Below, piece by piece: positions 51,738 through 59,564 of a DNA stretch of 64,000 nucleotides (its first letter is position 1; the number at the start of each line of letters is the position of its first letter). This stretch comes from G963662265 sp963668545 (GTDB lineage: Bacteria; Spirochaetota; Spirochaetia; CADAEX01): NCBI GenBank assembly GCA_963668545.1, contig OY764868.1:62001-126000 (forward strand), written 5' to 3'. The translations under genes and the position numbers were made by a program. Below the pieces are notes generated by a model that was given only the letters and a program-made list of their open reading frames with translations, ran no database searches and had not been told where the DNA came from.

Positions 51738-51784
51738 GGGCACAGAAAAGGTATATTGGGATACCTGTGTCCGGCTCTTTTTTT
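51732..51784 (+). terminator. Regulated intrinsic terminator of leader E3
   Basis: 14-bp stem AGAGCCGGGCACAG / CTGTGTCCGGCTCT (one G-U pair) with an inner AGGTAT/ATACCT extension, then seven T (51778-51784). The 5' arm takes up the last six bases of element E3. The start codon at 51797 follows 13 nt later with AGGATGG between, the same geometry as E4. Confidence 0.93.
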
Positions 51785-51796
51785 AGGATGGTAAAT

Positions 51797-53029
51797 ATGG
51801 AAAAAAACAGAGTGGAAGAGTATTTTGAATCAATAAAAAAAGGGATTGAAGCTCTCCGCAACCATGATTCGAAGGAACTGTTTCTTCTGCATCATAATGA
51901 TTCAGACGGATTGACATCAGGTGCTATTCTTATGAAAGCATTTCAGAGAGAGGGCTATGATGTAAAAAGGTTTTCTCTTGAAAAGCCTTATCCTGATGTT
52001 CTGAAGAAGATTTTTAATGAGAACAGCGGAAAGATAATTGTGTTTGCCGATTTTGCAGGAAAAATCGCACCAATGCTGTCTGAACTGAACAGGGGGAGAA
52101 ATCTTGTCCTTGTTCTTGATCATCACAGGGCGGAACCTGTTAAGGATGATGAAACAGTTCTTAATATCGATCCTGATCTCTACGGGCTGAAAGGTGACCG
52201 TGATATTTCAGCATCTGTTGTGTGTTACCTTTTTGCAAAAGAACTTAATACTCTGAATGAGGATCTTGTGCATGTGGCTGCTTTCGGAGGGATTGCCGAT
52301 TTTTACTATCTTGATGAAGATGTCCATTCTTTCAACAGGGAATGTGTTGAAGATGCCTGTGCTGTAGGGCTGATGAGAATCGAATACCGTGATGGAAAGG
52401 AAAGGTTTATTGCAAGGCTTGGAGAAAAAGAGGTTGATGTTGTTGAATTCTATCCCCTGCTGGATACTCTCGGAGGGGTCGGCTTTTATGACAAAGGTCC
52501 TGAAATGGGGATCGATCTGCTTCTCAACGGGCTTACTGATGAGCATGTTAAAGAAATTAATAAACTTATGTCAGTTAAGGAAAAGATATTTAAAACAGAA
52601 TTTGAGAAAATAAAAAACAGAGAATACAACGAAACAGATGATATTATCTGGTTTGATGTTGAAGACCGTTTTGCCCCGATGGGGGTGAAAATGATCGGTG
52701 TCTTCTGTGAAGAGATAGTTGATTCGGAATTTTTAGACGGTAACAAATATCTTGCAGGTTTTCAGAGAATCCCTGATACAGTACCGGGATTCGGTGAACT
52801 GAAGATGGGCCAGACCAAGGTTTCCATGAGAACTTCCACTTCACTTTCAAAAAAGATCATGGACAGGCAGCTGCCTGGTCTTAATGACTTTCTTCCTGAA
52901 GCGACAGTTAATCTAGGAGGCTTTGCAGACGCATGCCACAGTATTGCAGCTGCGACAACTATAGAGATCGGAATGGAAGAAAAACTTATGAATGAAACAC
53001 AGAAAACTTTAAATATTAAGAAGAAATAA
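51797..53029 (+). CDS. DHH-family phosphoesterase
   Basis: 410 residues from the ATG at 51797 (AGGATGG 5 nt upstream; earlier in-frame starts fall within the terminator or on the ribosome-binding site). The DHH catalytic motifs are in order: HHNDSDGLTSGAI (D35, D37), VFADFAGK (D85), LDHHRAEP (D108-H110) and FGGIADFYY. The C-terminal part with GGFADACHSIAAA resembles a DHHA1-type substrate domain. Such enzymes cut phosphodiesters or phosphoanhydrides of nucleotides or small molecules with Mn. Position behind a putative GlpP site and in front of a GHMP kinase suggests a metabolic substrate. Confidence 0.83.
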   Translation: MEKNRVEEYFESIKKGIEALRNHDSKELFLLHHNDSDGLTSGAILMKAFQREGYDVKRFSLEKPYPDVLKKIFNENSGKIIVFADFAGKIAPMLSELNRGRNLVLVLDHHRAEPVKDDETVLNIDPDLYGLKGDRDISASVVCYLFAKELNTLNEDLVHVAAFGGIADFYYLDEDVHSFNRECVEDACAVGLMRIEYRDGKERFIARLGEKEVDVVEFYPLLDTLGGVGFYDKGPEMGIDLLLNGLTDEHVKEINKLMSVKEKIFKTEFEKIKNREYNETDDIIWFDVEDRFAPMGVKMIGVFCEEIVDSEFLDGNKYLAGFQRIPDTVPGFGELKMGQTKVSMRTSTSLSKKIMDRQLPGLNDFLPEATVNLGGFADACHSIAAATTIEIGMEEKLMNETQKTLNIKKK

Positions 53030-53052
53030 TATTCTAATAAAAGGGGGACAAA

Positions 53053-54024
53053 ATGGGTAAAGGAAGCGCATTTGGTAAAAACATTCTGATAGGAGATCAG
53101 TTTGTTCTAAACGGTGTACCGGCTATTGTATCAGCATTGCCGTACAGAACAGAAACTATTGTTGAAAGAGATGAGTCTGTAAAAGGATTCGTTGTTGAGG
53201 ACAACAGGATTGAAGTTCCCGGATATAAAAAAAAGAAAGAAGCTTCATGCAGAAAATCATATGAAATGATGATTGAGGCAATGAATATTGATCTTGAAAA
53301 GAACCCGCTGAGAATAAAGGTGGGAGGAGATCTCCTGGCCGGCAGCGGTGTCGGAGCAAGCGGAGCTATAAGTGTTTCTTTCGGAAAAGCTTGCAATGAT
53401 GAATTAAAACTAGGAATGGATGTGCTTGAAGAAAACAGAATCGGCTGGGTAGGTGAACATGCATATCACGGTATTCCAAGCGGTGTTGACAATACAGCAT
53501 CAACTTTCGGCGGTCTCATGCTCTATATGATCAGGGACGGAAAAAAGATGTATGAAAGGATTGTTCCTGCAAAACCTCTTTATGTAGTACTTGCAAACAG
53601 CGGTGTGACATATAATACAGCTCTCCTTGACGAACATGTTGAAGGACTTATAAACAATAATCCTGAAAAATTCTACACAAGCATGAGCAAGGTTACATCA
53701 CAGGTCTATGAAATGAAGAAAGCGATTGAAACCGGTGACCTGAAGACTGCAGGTGAAATCATGGTGGAAAACCATAAGCTCCTGATAGAGATGGACCTCA
53801 GCCATGAAAGACTTATTGAACTCTGTGAAAGGGCTATAAAGATGGGCGCTTACGGTGCAAAGCTTACAGGAGGGGGAAGAGGCGGATATATGGTATCCCT
53901 TGTTGAAAGCCCTGAAATGCAGGATAAAATTGCTGCTGATTTTGAGAAGGATGATATCCCTGTAATCAAGGCCCGGCTGGGACTCGGTGCTGTTGATAAT
54001 CTGAATTTCAGAATTCTCACATGA
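53053..54024 (+). CDS. GHMP-family kinase, mevalonate-kinase-like
   Basis: 323 residues. The ATP loop is DLLAGSGVGASGAISVSFGKA (about residues 93-113), a variant of PxxxGLGSSAA. HGIPSGVDNTASTFGG carries the catalytic Asp region typical of mevalonate kinases, and AKLTGGGRGGYMVSL is motif 3. It begins 23 bp after the DHH gene with an AAAGGGGG ribosome-binding site. No other mevalonate pathway gene is in the window. The substrate may therefore be another small alcohol; mevalonate remains possible. Confidence 0.75.
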   Translation: MGKGSAFGKNILIGDQFVLNGVPAIVSALPYRTETIVERDESVKGFVVEDNRIEVPGYKKKKEASCRKSYEMMIEAMNIDLEKNPLRIKVGGDLLAGSGVGASGAISVSFGKACNDELKLGMDVLEENRIGWVGEHAYHGIPSGVDNTASTFGGLMLYMIRDGKKMYERIVPAKPLYVVLANSGVTYNTALLDEHVEGLINNNPEKFYTSMSKVTSQVYEMKKAIETGDLKTAGEIMVENHKLLIEMDLSHERLIELCERAIKMGAYGAKLTGGGRGGYMVSLVESPEMQDKIAADFEKDDIPVIKARLGLGAVDNLNFRILT

Positions 54025-54305
54025 TGTTCCTGTCTGACGGATATTTCTGAACAGGATTAATGGAAAGCATGAGGCTGACATATTCCGGCCTGATGCGGAA
54101 ATTTTAAAAAAGTATTACAGCAGCTTTTATATTGGTGGTGGATATTCAAGCTGCTGGAATAAAAATGCAGGCAGGGATCTTGAAACACAGGATTCCCTGT
54201 CTGCAGAAAAATACTGCCCTTATCAAATGGCGCAAAACAGATTAAACGTTAGCCGCTAAAGAAAAAGAGCAGGATAATCGTGAAAAGGAAAGAAGTGGAG
54301 GCAAT
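54025..54305 (+). other. Intergenic region with two hairpins, no gene seen
   Basis: Two stems lie in 281 bp: CAGCAGCTT / AAGCTGCTG (54118-54156) and an imperfect stem between 54166-54179 and 54191-54205. Neither is followed by a T run and neither carries the 19-nt element. A GTGGAGG ribosome-binding site ends the region. Whether the malate dehydrogenase gene has its own promoter here is not clear. Confidence 0.5.
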
Positions 54306-55430
54306 ATGGCTTATCAGGACCATTATAAGGATTGCGAATGGATTGAATTTGAAATCCTTGAAAATTTTATGAAAGATGCTTTGATCGGGATAGGAGTTCC
54401 TGAAAATGATGCACAGATAATTGGAGATGTTCTCATTGAATCTGATAAAAGGGGAATAGATTCTCACGGTATCGGACGTCTTAAACCTATTTATATAGAG
54501 AGAATTGATGCCGGAATACTTAATCCTGTTACAAAGATTGATATTATTACAGATGAGAAAGCTGTTGCAGTTCTTGACGGGAATAACGGTATGGGGCATG
54601 TTGTAGCCCATAAAGCAATGAGCATGGCTATAGAAAAAGCCCGTGAATACGGGATAGGTATGACAGCTGTAAGAAATTCCAACCATTACGGCATAGCAGG
54701 GTATTATCCTCTCATGGCTATCAGGGAGGATATGCTCGGAATTACTGGAACAAATGCCCGGCCTTCAATTGCTCCGACATTCGGAGTGGAAAATATGCTC
54801 GGAACAAACCCCCTTACAATAGGTGTGCCTACTGATGAGGATTTTCCCTTTCTTATTGATGCTGCTACCAGTGTTACCCAGAGGGGCAAAATCGAAGTTT
54901 ATGACAGGGCAGGAAAGGAACTTCCTCCTGGATGGGTTATAGGGTCTGACGGATCAAGCCGGGAAGATACAAAACAGGTACTTGTTGACCTTACAAAAGG
55001 CAAGGCAGCACTTACACCCATGGGGGGACTGGGAGAGATCGGAGCAGGATACAAGGGCTACGGCTGGGCAACAGCTGTGGAAATACTCTCTGCTGCACTT
55101 CAGGGAGGATCCTATCTCAAGGCGCTTAACGGATATGACCAGGATGGAAACAGGATTCCCTATCCTCTGGGACATTTTTTCATAGCTGTAAACCCTGAAA
55201 TGTTTCTCGGCAAAGATCTTTTCAAGACAATTGCAGGTTCAATCTGCCGCGAGCTCAGGAATTCCAGAGTTGCCCCGGGCGAGGAAAGGATCTACACTGC
55301 CGGTGAAAAGGAGTGGATTGCCTGGCAGTACAGAAAAGACCACGGTTGTCCTGTCCCCAAAGTTCTTCAGAATGAAATGATTGAACTGAGAGACAGGTTT
55401 CACCTTGATTATAAGTTTGATTTTGAATAG
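54306..55430 (+). CDS. Malate/L-lactate dehydrogenase (type 2 Ldh family)
   Basis: 374 residues. The NAD-dependent 2-hydroxyacid dehydrogenase fold of the MDH/ureidoglycolate/sulfolactate dehydrogenase group: DKRGIDSHGIGRL with the conserved SHG, NNGMGHVVAHKAM, RNSNHYGIAGYYPLMA with the catalytic His, GTNPLTIGVPT and GAGYKGYGWATAVEILSAAL. The following gene is malic enzyme, so malate is the likely substrate, although the family also includes other 2-hydroxyacid enzymes. Confidence 0.88.
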   Translation: MAYQDHYKDCEWIEFEILENFMKDALIGIGVPENDAQIIGDVLIESDKRGIDSHGIGRLKPIYIERIDAGILNPVTKIDIITDEKAVAVLDGNNGMGHVVAHKAMSMAIEKAREYGIGMTAVRNSNHYGIAGYYPLMAIREDMLGITGTNARPSIAPTFGVENMLGTNPLTIGVPTDEDFPFLIDAATSVTQRGKIEVYDRAGKELPPGWVIGSDGSSREDTKQVLVDLTKGKAALTPMGGLGEIGAGYKGYGWATAVEILSAALQGGSYLKALNGYDQDGNRIPYPLGHFFIAVNPEMFLGKDLFKTIAGSICRELRNSRVAPGEERIYTAGEKEWIAWQYRKDHGCPVPKVLQNEMIELRDRFHLDYKFDFE

Positions 55431-55539
55431 AAAATAAATACAGGCATTCCGGGACTGTTTTAAACAGGTTGCATATTTGTATTCTGTCTGTATGAAGAAC
55501 AGAACCGGATGCTGTCTGAAGAATATATTGGAGAAGAAG

Positions 55540-56823
55540 ATGGATGAACTGAAAAACAAGGCTCTTGCATATCACTCGGAGGGGAAACCGGGAAAGATTG
55601 AGGTTGTATCAACCAAGCCCTGTCATACTGCTGAAGAGCTTTCCCTGGCATATACACCCGGAGTGGCAAAACCTGTTCTTGAAATAGCAGAAAACCCTCT
55701 TGATGCATATAAGTATACTGCAAGGGGAAACCTTGTTGCAGTAGTTTCAAACGGTACAGCTATTCTCGGATTGGGAGACAGGGGTGCGCTTGCTTCAAAA
55801 CCGGTAATGGAAGGCAAGGGGGTCCTGTTCAAGAGGTTTGCTGATATTGATGTTTTTGACCTTGAAATTGATACAAAAGATCCTGAAAAACTGATAGAGG
55901 TTGTAAAGCTTCTTGAGCCTACATTCGGGGGGATCAATCTCGAAGATATTAAAGCTCCCGAATGCTTTGAAATTGAAACAAGACTGATTGAAGAATGCGG
56001 GATACCTGTATTCCATGATGATCAGCACGGAACAGCTATTATCAGTACAGCTGCTCTTATAAATGCAGTTGAAATTACAGGCAAGAAAATAGATGAGATG
56101 AAAGTAGTTTTCAACGGAGCCGGAGCTGCCGGAATATCCTGCGCCAGAATGTTCAAGGCTGCAGGCGTCAAAGGCGAAAATATTCTCATGTGCGATTCAA
56201 AGGGAGTTCTTCATGAAGAAAGAAGAGATGAGCTTAATGAGATGAAAAGGGAATTTGTAAACAGTACAGATGCAAGAACTCTTGCTGATGCTCTTAATGG
56301 GGCTGATGTCTTTATTGGAGTATCTGTACCAGATTGCGTGAGCCCCGAAATGCTCAATTCCATGGCAGAAAACCCTGTTGTTTTTGCAATGGCAAATCCC
56401 AACCCTGAAATCACTTATGAGCTTGCAACTTCAACCAGAAGTGATGTGATTATGGGTACCGGCAGAAGCGATTATCCCAATCAGGTTAATAATGTCCTCG
56501 GATTTCCGTTTATTTTCAGAGGCGCCCTTGATGTAAAGGCGAGCAAAATTTCGGAAGGGATGAAGATGGCAGCTGCAAGAGCGCTGGCAATGCTTGCGAG
56601 GGAAAGTGTTCCTGAAATTGTCAGAAAAGCATACGGTGGCAGGGATTTTTCTTTCGGAGTTGATTATGTCATACCTAAGCCATTTGATCCGAGGGTTATA
56701 GAATGGGAAGCTCTTGCTGTCGCCAGGGCAGCCTGTGAAGAAGGACTTGCAAAAGAGCCGATTACAGACTGGGAAAGCTACAGAAAAGAACTTGCAGAAC
56801 GTATGGCCCCGTTCTGGAAATAA
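55540..56823 (+). CDS. NAD(P)-dependent malic enzyme
   Basis: 427 residues from the ATG at 55540 (GGAGAAGA upstream); earlier in-frame codons lie in a region without such a site. It decarboxylates malate to pyruvate. It has SLAYTPGVAKPVLEIA, GNLVAVVSNGTAILGLGDRGALASKPVMEGK, HDDQHGTAIISTAALINA, the dinucleotide motif FNGAGAAGISCARM and MANPNPEI. It is the short bacterial type without the phosphotransacetylase domain of MaeB. With the preceding dehydrogenase it links oxaloacetate, malate and pyruvate while shifting reducing equivalents. Confidence 0.94.
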   Translation: MDELKNKALAYHSEGKPGKIEVVSTKPCHTAEELSLAYTPGVAKPVLEIAENPLDAYKYTARGNLVAVVSNGTAILGLGDRGALASKPVMEGKGVLFKRFADIDVFDLEIDTKDPEKLIEVVKLLEPTFGGINLEDIKAPECFEIETRLIEECGIPVFHDDQHGTAIISTAALINAVEITGKKIDEMKVVFNGAGAAGISCARMFKAAGVKGENILMCDSKGVLHEERRDELNEMKREFVNSTDARTLADALNGADVFIGVSVPDCVSPEMLNSMAENPVVFAMANPNPEITYELATSTRSDVIMGTGRSDYPNQVNNVLGFPFIFRGALDVKASKISEGMKMAAARALAMLARESVPEIVRKAYGGRDFSFGVDYVIPKPFDPRVIEWEALAVARAACEEGLAKEPITDWESYRKELAERMAPFWK

Positions 56824-56991
56824 CAGAAAAAAGTTGATTTTGATATTATTCAGGGGAATTACCGGCAGGTCCTCCGCAGACCTGAAAGATGATGCGGAAT
56901 GTCTGATCCTGTTTGTCAGCAGCAGTTTTAACTGCTGATAATATTTTTATAAAACCACACCTTTTTTTCAGCGGAGTCCAAGATCTCTGCA

Positions 56992-57019
56992 GGGGGGATA
57001 ATTGTCCCCCCTTTTTTTT
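56992..57019 (+). terminator. Strong intrinsic terminator after malic enzyme
   Basis: Stem GGGGGGA / TCCCCCC with a 6-nt loop followed by eight T. It marks the end of the block that may be under GlpP-type control. The rest of 56824-57076 holds no gene. Confidence 0.92.
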
Positions 57020-57076
57020 GTTCAATGGCCGGCCTGACAGAGTTGTCAGATCGGCTATGTAATATGATTTTATTTT

Positions 57077-57880
57077 TTAAAGTCTTTTCGATGCAATATG
57101 CTTAACAGCTTCATAGAACCCTGCCGCATCATTACCTTCTGTCACATAGGTTGGATAATGTTTCATTATGGGAAGAAACTTCCTGATATTTGCTACTGCT
57201 ATGGTGTGCCTGAGTTCCCTGAACATGGGCTCATCATTCTGTGAATCACCTGAAAAAACAATCTTTTCCTGGAGTTCCTCAAGTTCCCTGCCTGTAAAGT
57301 CCTTTAGAAACATTCTGAAGCAAGTCAGCTTGTCATAATCTCCGAACCAGCAGTTTATATGAATACTTGATATTTTATATACAGCTTTCTCTTCATCAAG
57401 AATAGAGCATATCCTGCCGATCTCCTCTTCTGAAAGCGGATCAACATCCTCGCAGAAATCTATTGCAAGATCTGCAATTCTGAAATCCTGGTCAGAGGCA
57501 ATTCCCGCATTCGGGACCTCTTTCAGGACCCTGTCCCTGATCCTGTCAAGCTTTTCACGCCCTTTTCTTCTTTCTTCATCACTCTGAAGGTATTTCCTGA
57601 TTACTTTCTTCTTTTCAGGGCTGTATGAAAAATAGAATGCTCCGTTTTCACCGACAACACCAGCGACAGGCCACATCCTTGCAATATGATCGCACCATCC
57701 GGCCGGTCTTCCTGTTACAGGGATTATTTTTATTCCCATCTCATGCAGTTTCCATATTGCTTCAAAAGTTGATGACGGCAGCAGACCGTCTGTTGTTATT
57801 GTGTCATCTATATCTGTAAAAAAATATTCAAGATTTTTGCAAAGAGTTTCAGGAATATCTTTTATAGCTTTGCTTTCCAT
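57077..57880 (-). CDS. HAD-IIB (Cof-like) phosphatase
   Basis: 267 residues. HAD motif I FFTDIDDTITTDG (nucleophile D23, acid D25), motif II IIPVTGRPAGW, motif III lysine region (YDKLTCFRMFL) and motif IV VFSGDSQNDEPMF. The cap between motifs II and III is of the C2B type, as in sucrose-phosphate and mannosyl-3-phosphoglycerate phosphatases. It dephosphorylates a sugar phosphate or similar molecule; the substrate is unknown. An AGGATGG ribosome-binding site precedes the ATG. Confidence 0.88.
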   Translation of the reverse strand: MESKAIKDIPETLCKNLEYFFTDIDDTITTDGLLPSSTFEAIWKLHEMGIKIIPVTGRPAGWCDHIARMWPVAGVVGENGAFYFSYSPEKKKVIRKYLQSDEERRKGREKLDRIRDRVLKEVPNAGIASDQDFRIADLAIDFCEDVDPLSEEEIGRICSILDEEKAVYKISSIHINCWFGDYDKLTCFRMFLKDFTGRELEELQEKIVFSGDSQNDEPMFRELRHTIAVANIRKFLPIMKHYPTYVTEGNDAAGFYEAVKHIASKRL

Positions 57881-58201
57881 GTATTTACCATCCTGTTTTT
57901 TTATTAAGCTGTTTTATTACAGCTGATGTTTATTAATCTGCAGCTGCATGCTGAAACTATTAATGAGTTATTAATAATCATCAGCCGGAAATCTGCCTAT
58001 TATTTCAGGGTGGTGGAACTGAAAATAAATTACTGATCAGGCTGCTTAAAAGCAATTCATTACAGCAGATAATATTAACTGATAATACCCTCAAAGCTGC
58101 ATCAGAATCAATATTACAGAAGACTATTGTTTATTTTAACAACAGTGCCGGAAAGCTGTGTATCGTTTGACAATGGATATAAAAGGTGTTTTAATTTTGT
58201 T
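57881..58201. promoter_or_regulatory. 321-bp gap with the leaderless promoter of the DeoR gene
   Basis: TTGACA (58167-58172), 17-bp spacer, TTTAAT (58190-58195), then 6 nt to the ATG at 58202. AAAAGGTG at 58181-58188 lies too far from the ATG and inside the promoter spacer, so it is not a useful ribosome-binding site. Nothing else was recognised in the gap. Confidence 0.6.
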
Positions 58202-58999
58202 ATGAATGAAACATCGGGTGATAAACTTATACCGGCGGAACGGCAGAAAAAGATAATTGAACAGCTTAAAAAAAGCGGTTCAGTCAAGGCTGCGGAGCTC
58301 AGTGAGATTTTCGATGTAGCTCCCCTTACAATCAGGCGGGACCTTGACATTCTTGAACGGAAGGGTGTTCTTGAGAGGACTCACGGAGGGGCTGTTCTCC
58401 GTCAGAGTATGAGGGATGAACCCTCCTATTCAGAGAAAGATAATTCACTTCTTGCAGAAAAAAGAGATCTTGCAAAGGCAGTTGTATCTCTGATTGATGA
58501 CGGTGATACAGTATTTATAAACTCGGGCTCCACAAACAGGCATGTTCTTGAGCAGCTTGCATCTGAAAAAAAGAAAATACGGATAATTACCAATAATACA
58601 TGGGCAGTTGAAATATTCAGAAATTCGGAGATAGAGCTCCTGATACTTGGGGGATTCTACAGGACAAAAGCACGTTCTCTTGCAGGAAGCTTTACTGCAG
58701 ATGCGCTCAGAAAGGTCTTTGCTAACAAGGCTGTAATTGGTGTTGATGGTGTCAGTATTAAACATGGACTTACAACCCCTGCTGAACAGGAGGCTGAGGT
58801 TGCCCGTTTGATGATTCAGCAGACAACAGGAGATGTTATTATTGCTGCAGACCATTCAAAGATAGGTGTTGTTTCAAATTTCCTGATATCCAGGATCGAC
58901 AGCATAAGCTATATCGTGACTGACAGAAAGGCTCTCTCTCTGATTGACAGGGATGAATATGAGAAGGCGGGAACCCGGGTAATTTTTTCAGATCAGTAG
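58202..58999 (+). CDS. DeoR/GlpR-family transcriptional regulator
   Basis: 265 residues from the ATG at 58202; a longer frame would start inside the promoter. N-terminal winged helix RQKKIIEQLKKSGSVKAAELSEIFDVAPLTIRRDLDILE followed by the THGGAV turn, then the sugar-phosphate sensor domain with FINSGSTNRHVLEQLA, ITNNTWAVEIF, LILGGFYRTKARSLAGSFTADAL, GVDGVSIKHGLTTPAEQEAEVARLM and AADHSKIGVVSNF. It would respond to a phosphorylated sugar. GlpR is one member of this family, but the target is not shown here. Confidence 0.92.
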   Translation: MNETSGDKLIPAERQKKIIEQLKKSGSVKAAELSEIFDVAPLTIRRDLDILERKGVLERTHGGAVLRQSMRDEPSYSEKDNSLLAEKRDLAKAVVSLIDDGDTVFINSGSTNRHVLEQLASEKKKIRIITNNTWAVEIFRNSEIELLILGGFYRTKARSLAGSFTADALRKVFANKAVIGVDGVSIKHGLTTPAEQEAEVARLMIQQTTGDVIIAADHSKIGVVSNFLISRIDSISYIVTDRKALSLIDRDEYEKAGTRVIFSDQ

Positions 59000-59049
59000 A
59001 TTTTTTTCTGTTCCTTGTAATAACCTCCCCTTTAATTACAGATTTGATA

Positions 59050-59487
59050 ATGAAAATGATGTCTTGTATCGCTACAGTATTTGATATCGGTAATGACCCG
59101 TTTTTTTCCTTTTCAGTTGGTGTTCCATCAGTCAACTGCCTTGCTTCTGTTCCGGAATGCTCAGGTATAAAATCTGTCAACCCGGATGCTGAAATAGTAA
59201 TAGCAGGGATTGATGCTTATTTCTCTGATAACAGAAGCAATGCAAATGAGGTGCTGTACTGCAGCTACCAGTCAGTAGACAGTTATAAAGCTGATATGTA
59301 TATCTACTCTACAGAAAGCACAATGCTGACAGGGGCAATATATGATGATGAAGGGGTAACTGTTTATAAGGTTAAGCTTCTTGAAGGATGGAACAGGGTT
59401 CTGAAGGTGAAGAAAGATAATCTTATCCTGATTACAAATGGTGAAAACAAAGATGCCGAATGGAGACTTGTGATGGATGCAACCTGA
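59050..59487 (+). CDS. Small hypothetical protein
   Basis: 145 residues from the ATG at 59050. I do not recognise it. The last 100 residues look like a beta-rich domain with alternating hydrophobic residues and LLEGWNRVLKVKKDNLILI, a pattern common in surface beta-sandwich modules. The first 45 residues contain several Cys but no convincing signal peptide, and the ATG has no good ribosome-binding site. The 5' part may be wrong or decayed. Confidence 0.4.
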   Translation: MKMMSCIATVFDIGNDPFFSFSVGVPSVNCLASVPECSGIKSVNPDAEIVIAGIDAYFSDNRSNANEVLYCSYQSVDSYKADMYIYSTESTMLTGAIYDDEGVTVYKVKLLEGWNRVLKVKKDNLILITNGENKDAEWRLVMDAT

Positions 59488-59564
59488 TAAAAAGTTTCCG
59501 GACAATTATAAAGGGATTTGCCTCAAACTATGTAATTCCCCTTTTTGCCTTTTCCCTAAACAGG

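Noticed and set aside
47168..51784. The five repeated leader elements as a mobile or REP-type repeat family
   Set aside because: Only 19 nt are conserved, always in RNA sense directly before a terminator and upstream of a gene. The terminator stems differ in sequence, which is not expected for copies of a mobile repeat.
45031..51784. The same leaders as a known riboswitch (glycine, THF, SAM, guanidine) or T-box
   Set aside because: The conserved part is far too short for those aptamers, the signature sequences I know for them are absent, and a glpP gene supplies a better explanation.
53053..54024. Calling the GHMP kinase a definite mevalonate kinase
   Set aside because: Motifs fit, but no other mevalonate gene is in the window and the context points to glycerol metabolism, so only the family level is supported.
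54118..54205. Two hairpins before the malate dehydrogenase gene as a sixth GlpP leader
   Set aside because: The 19-nt element is missing and there is no T run behind either stem.
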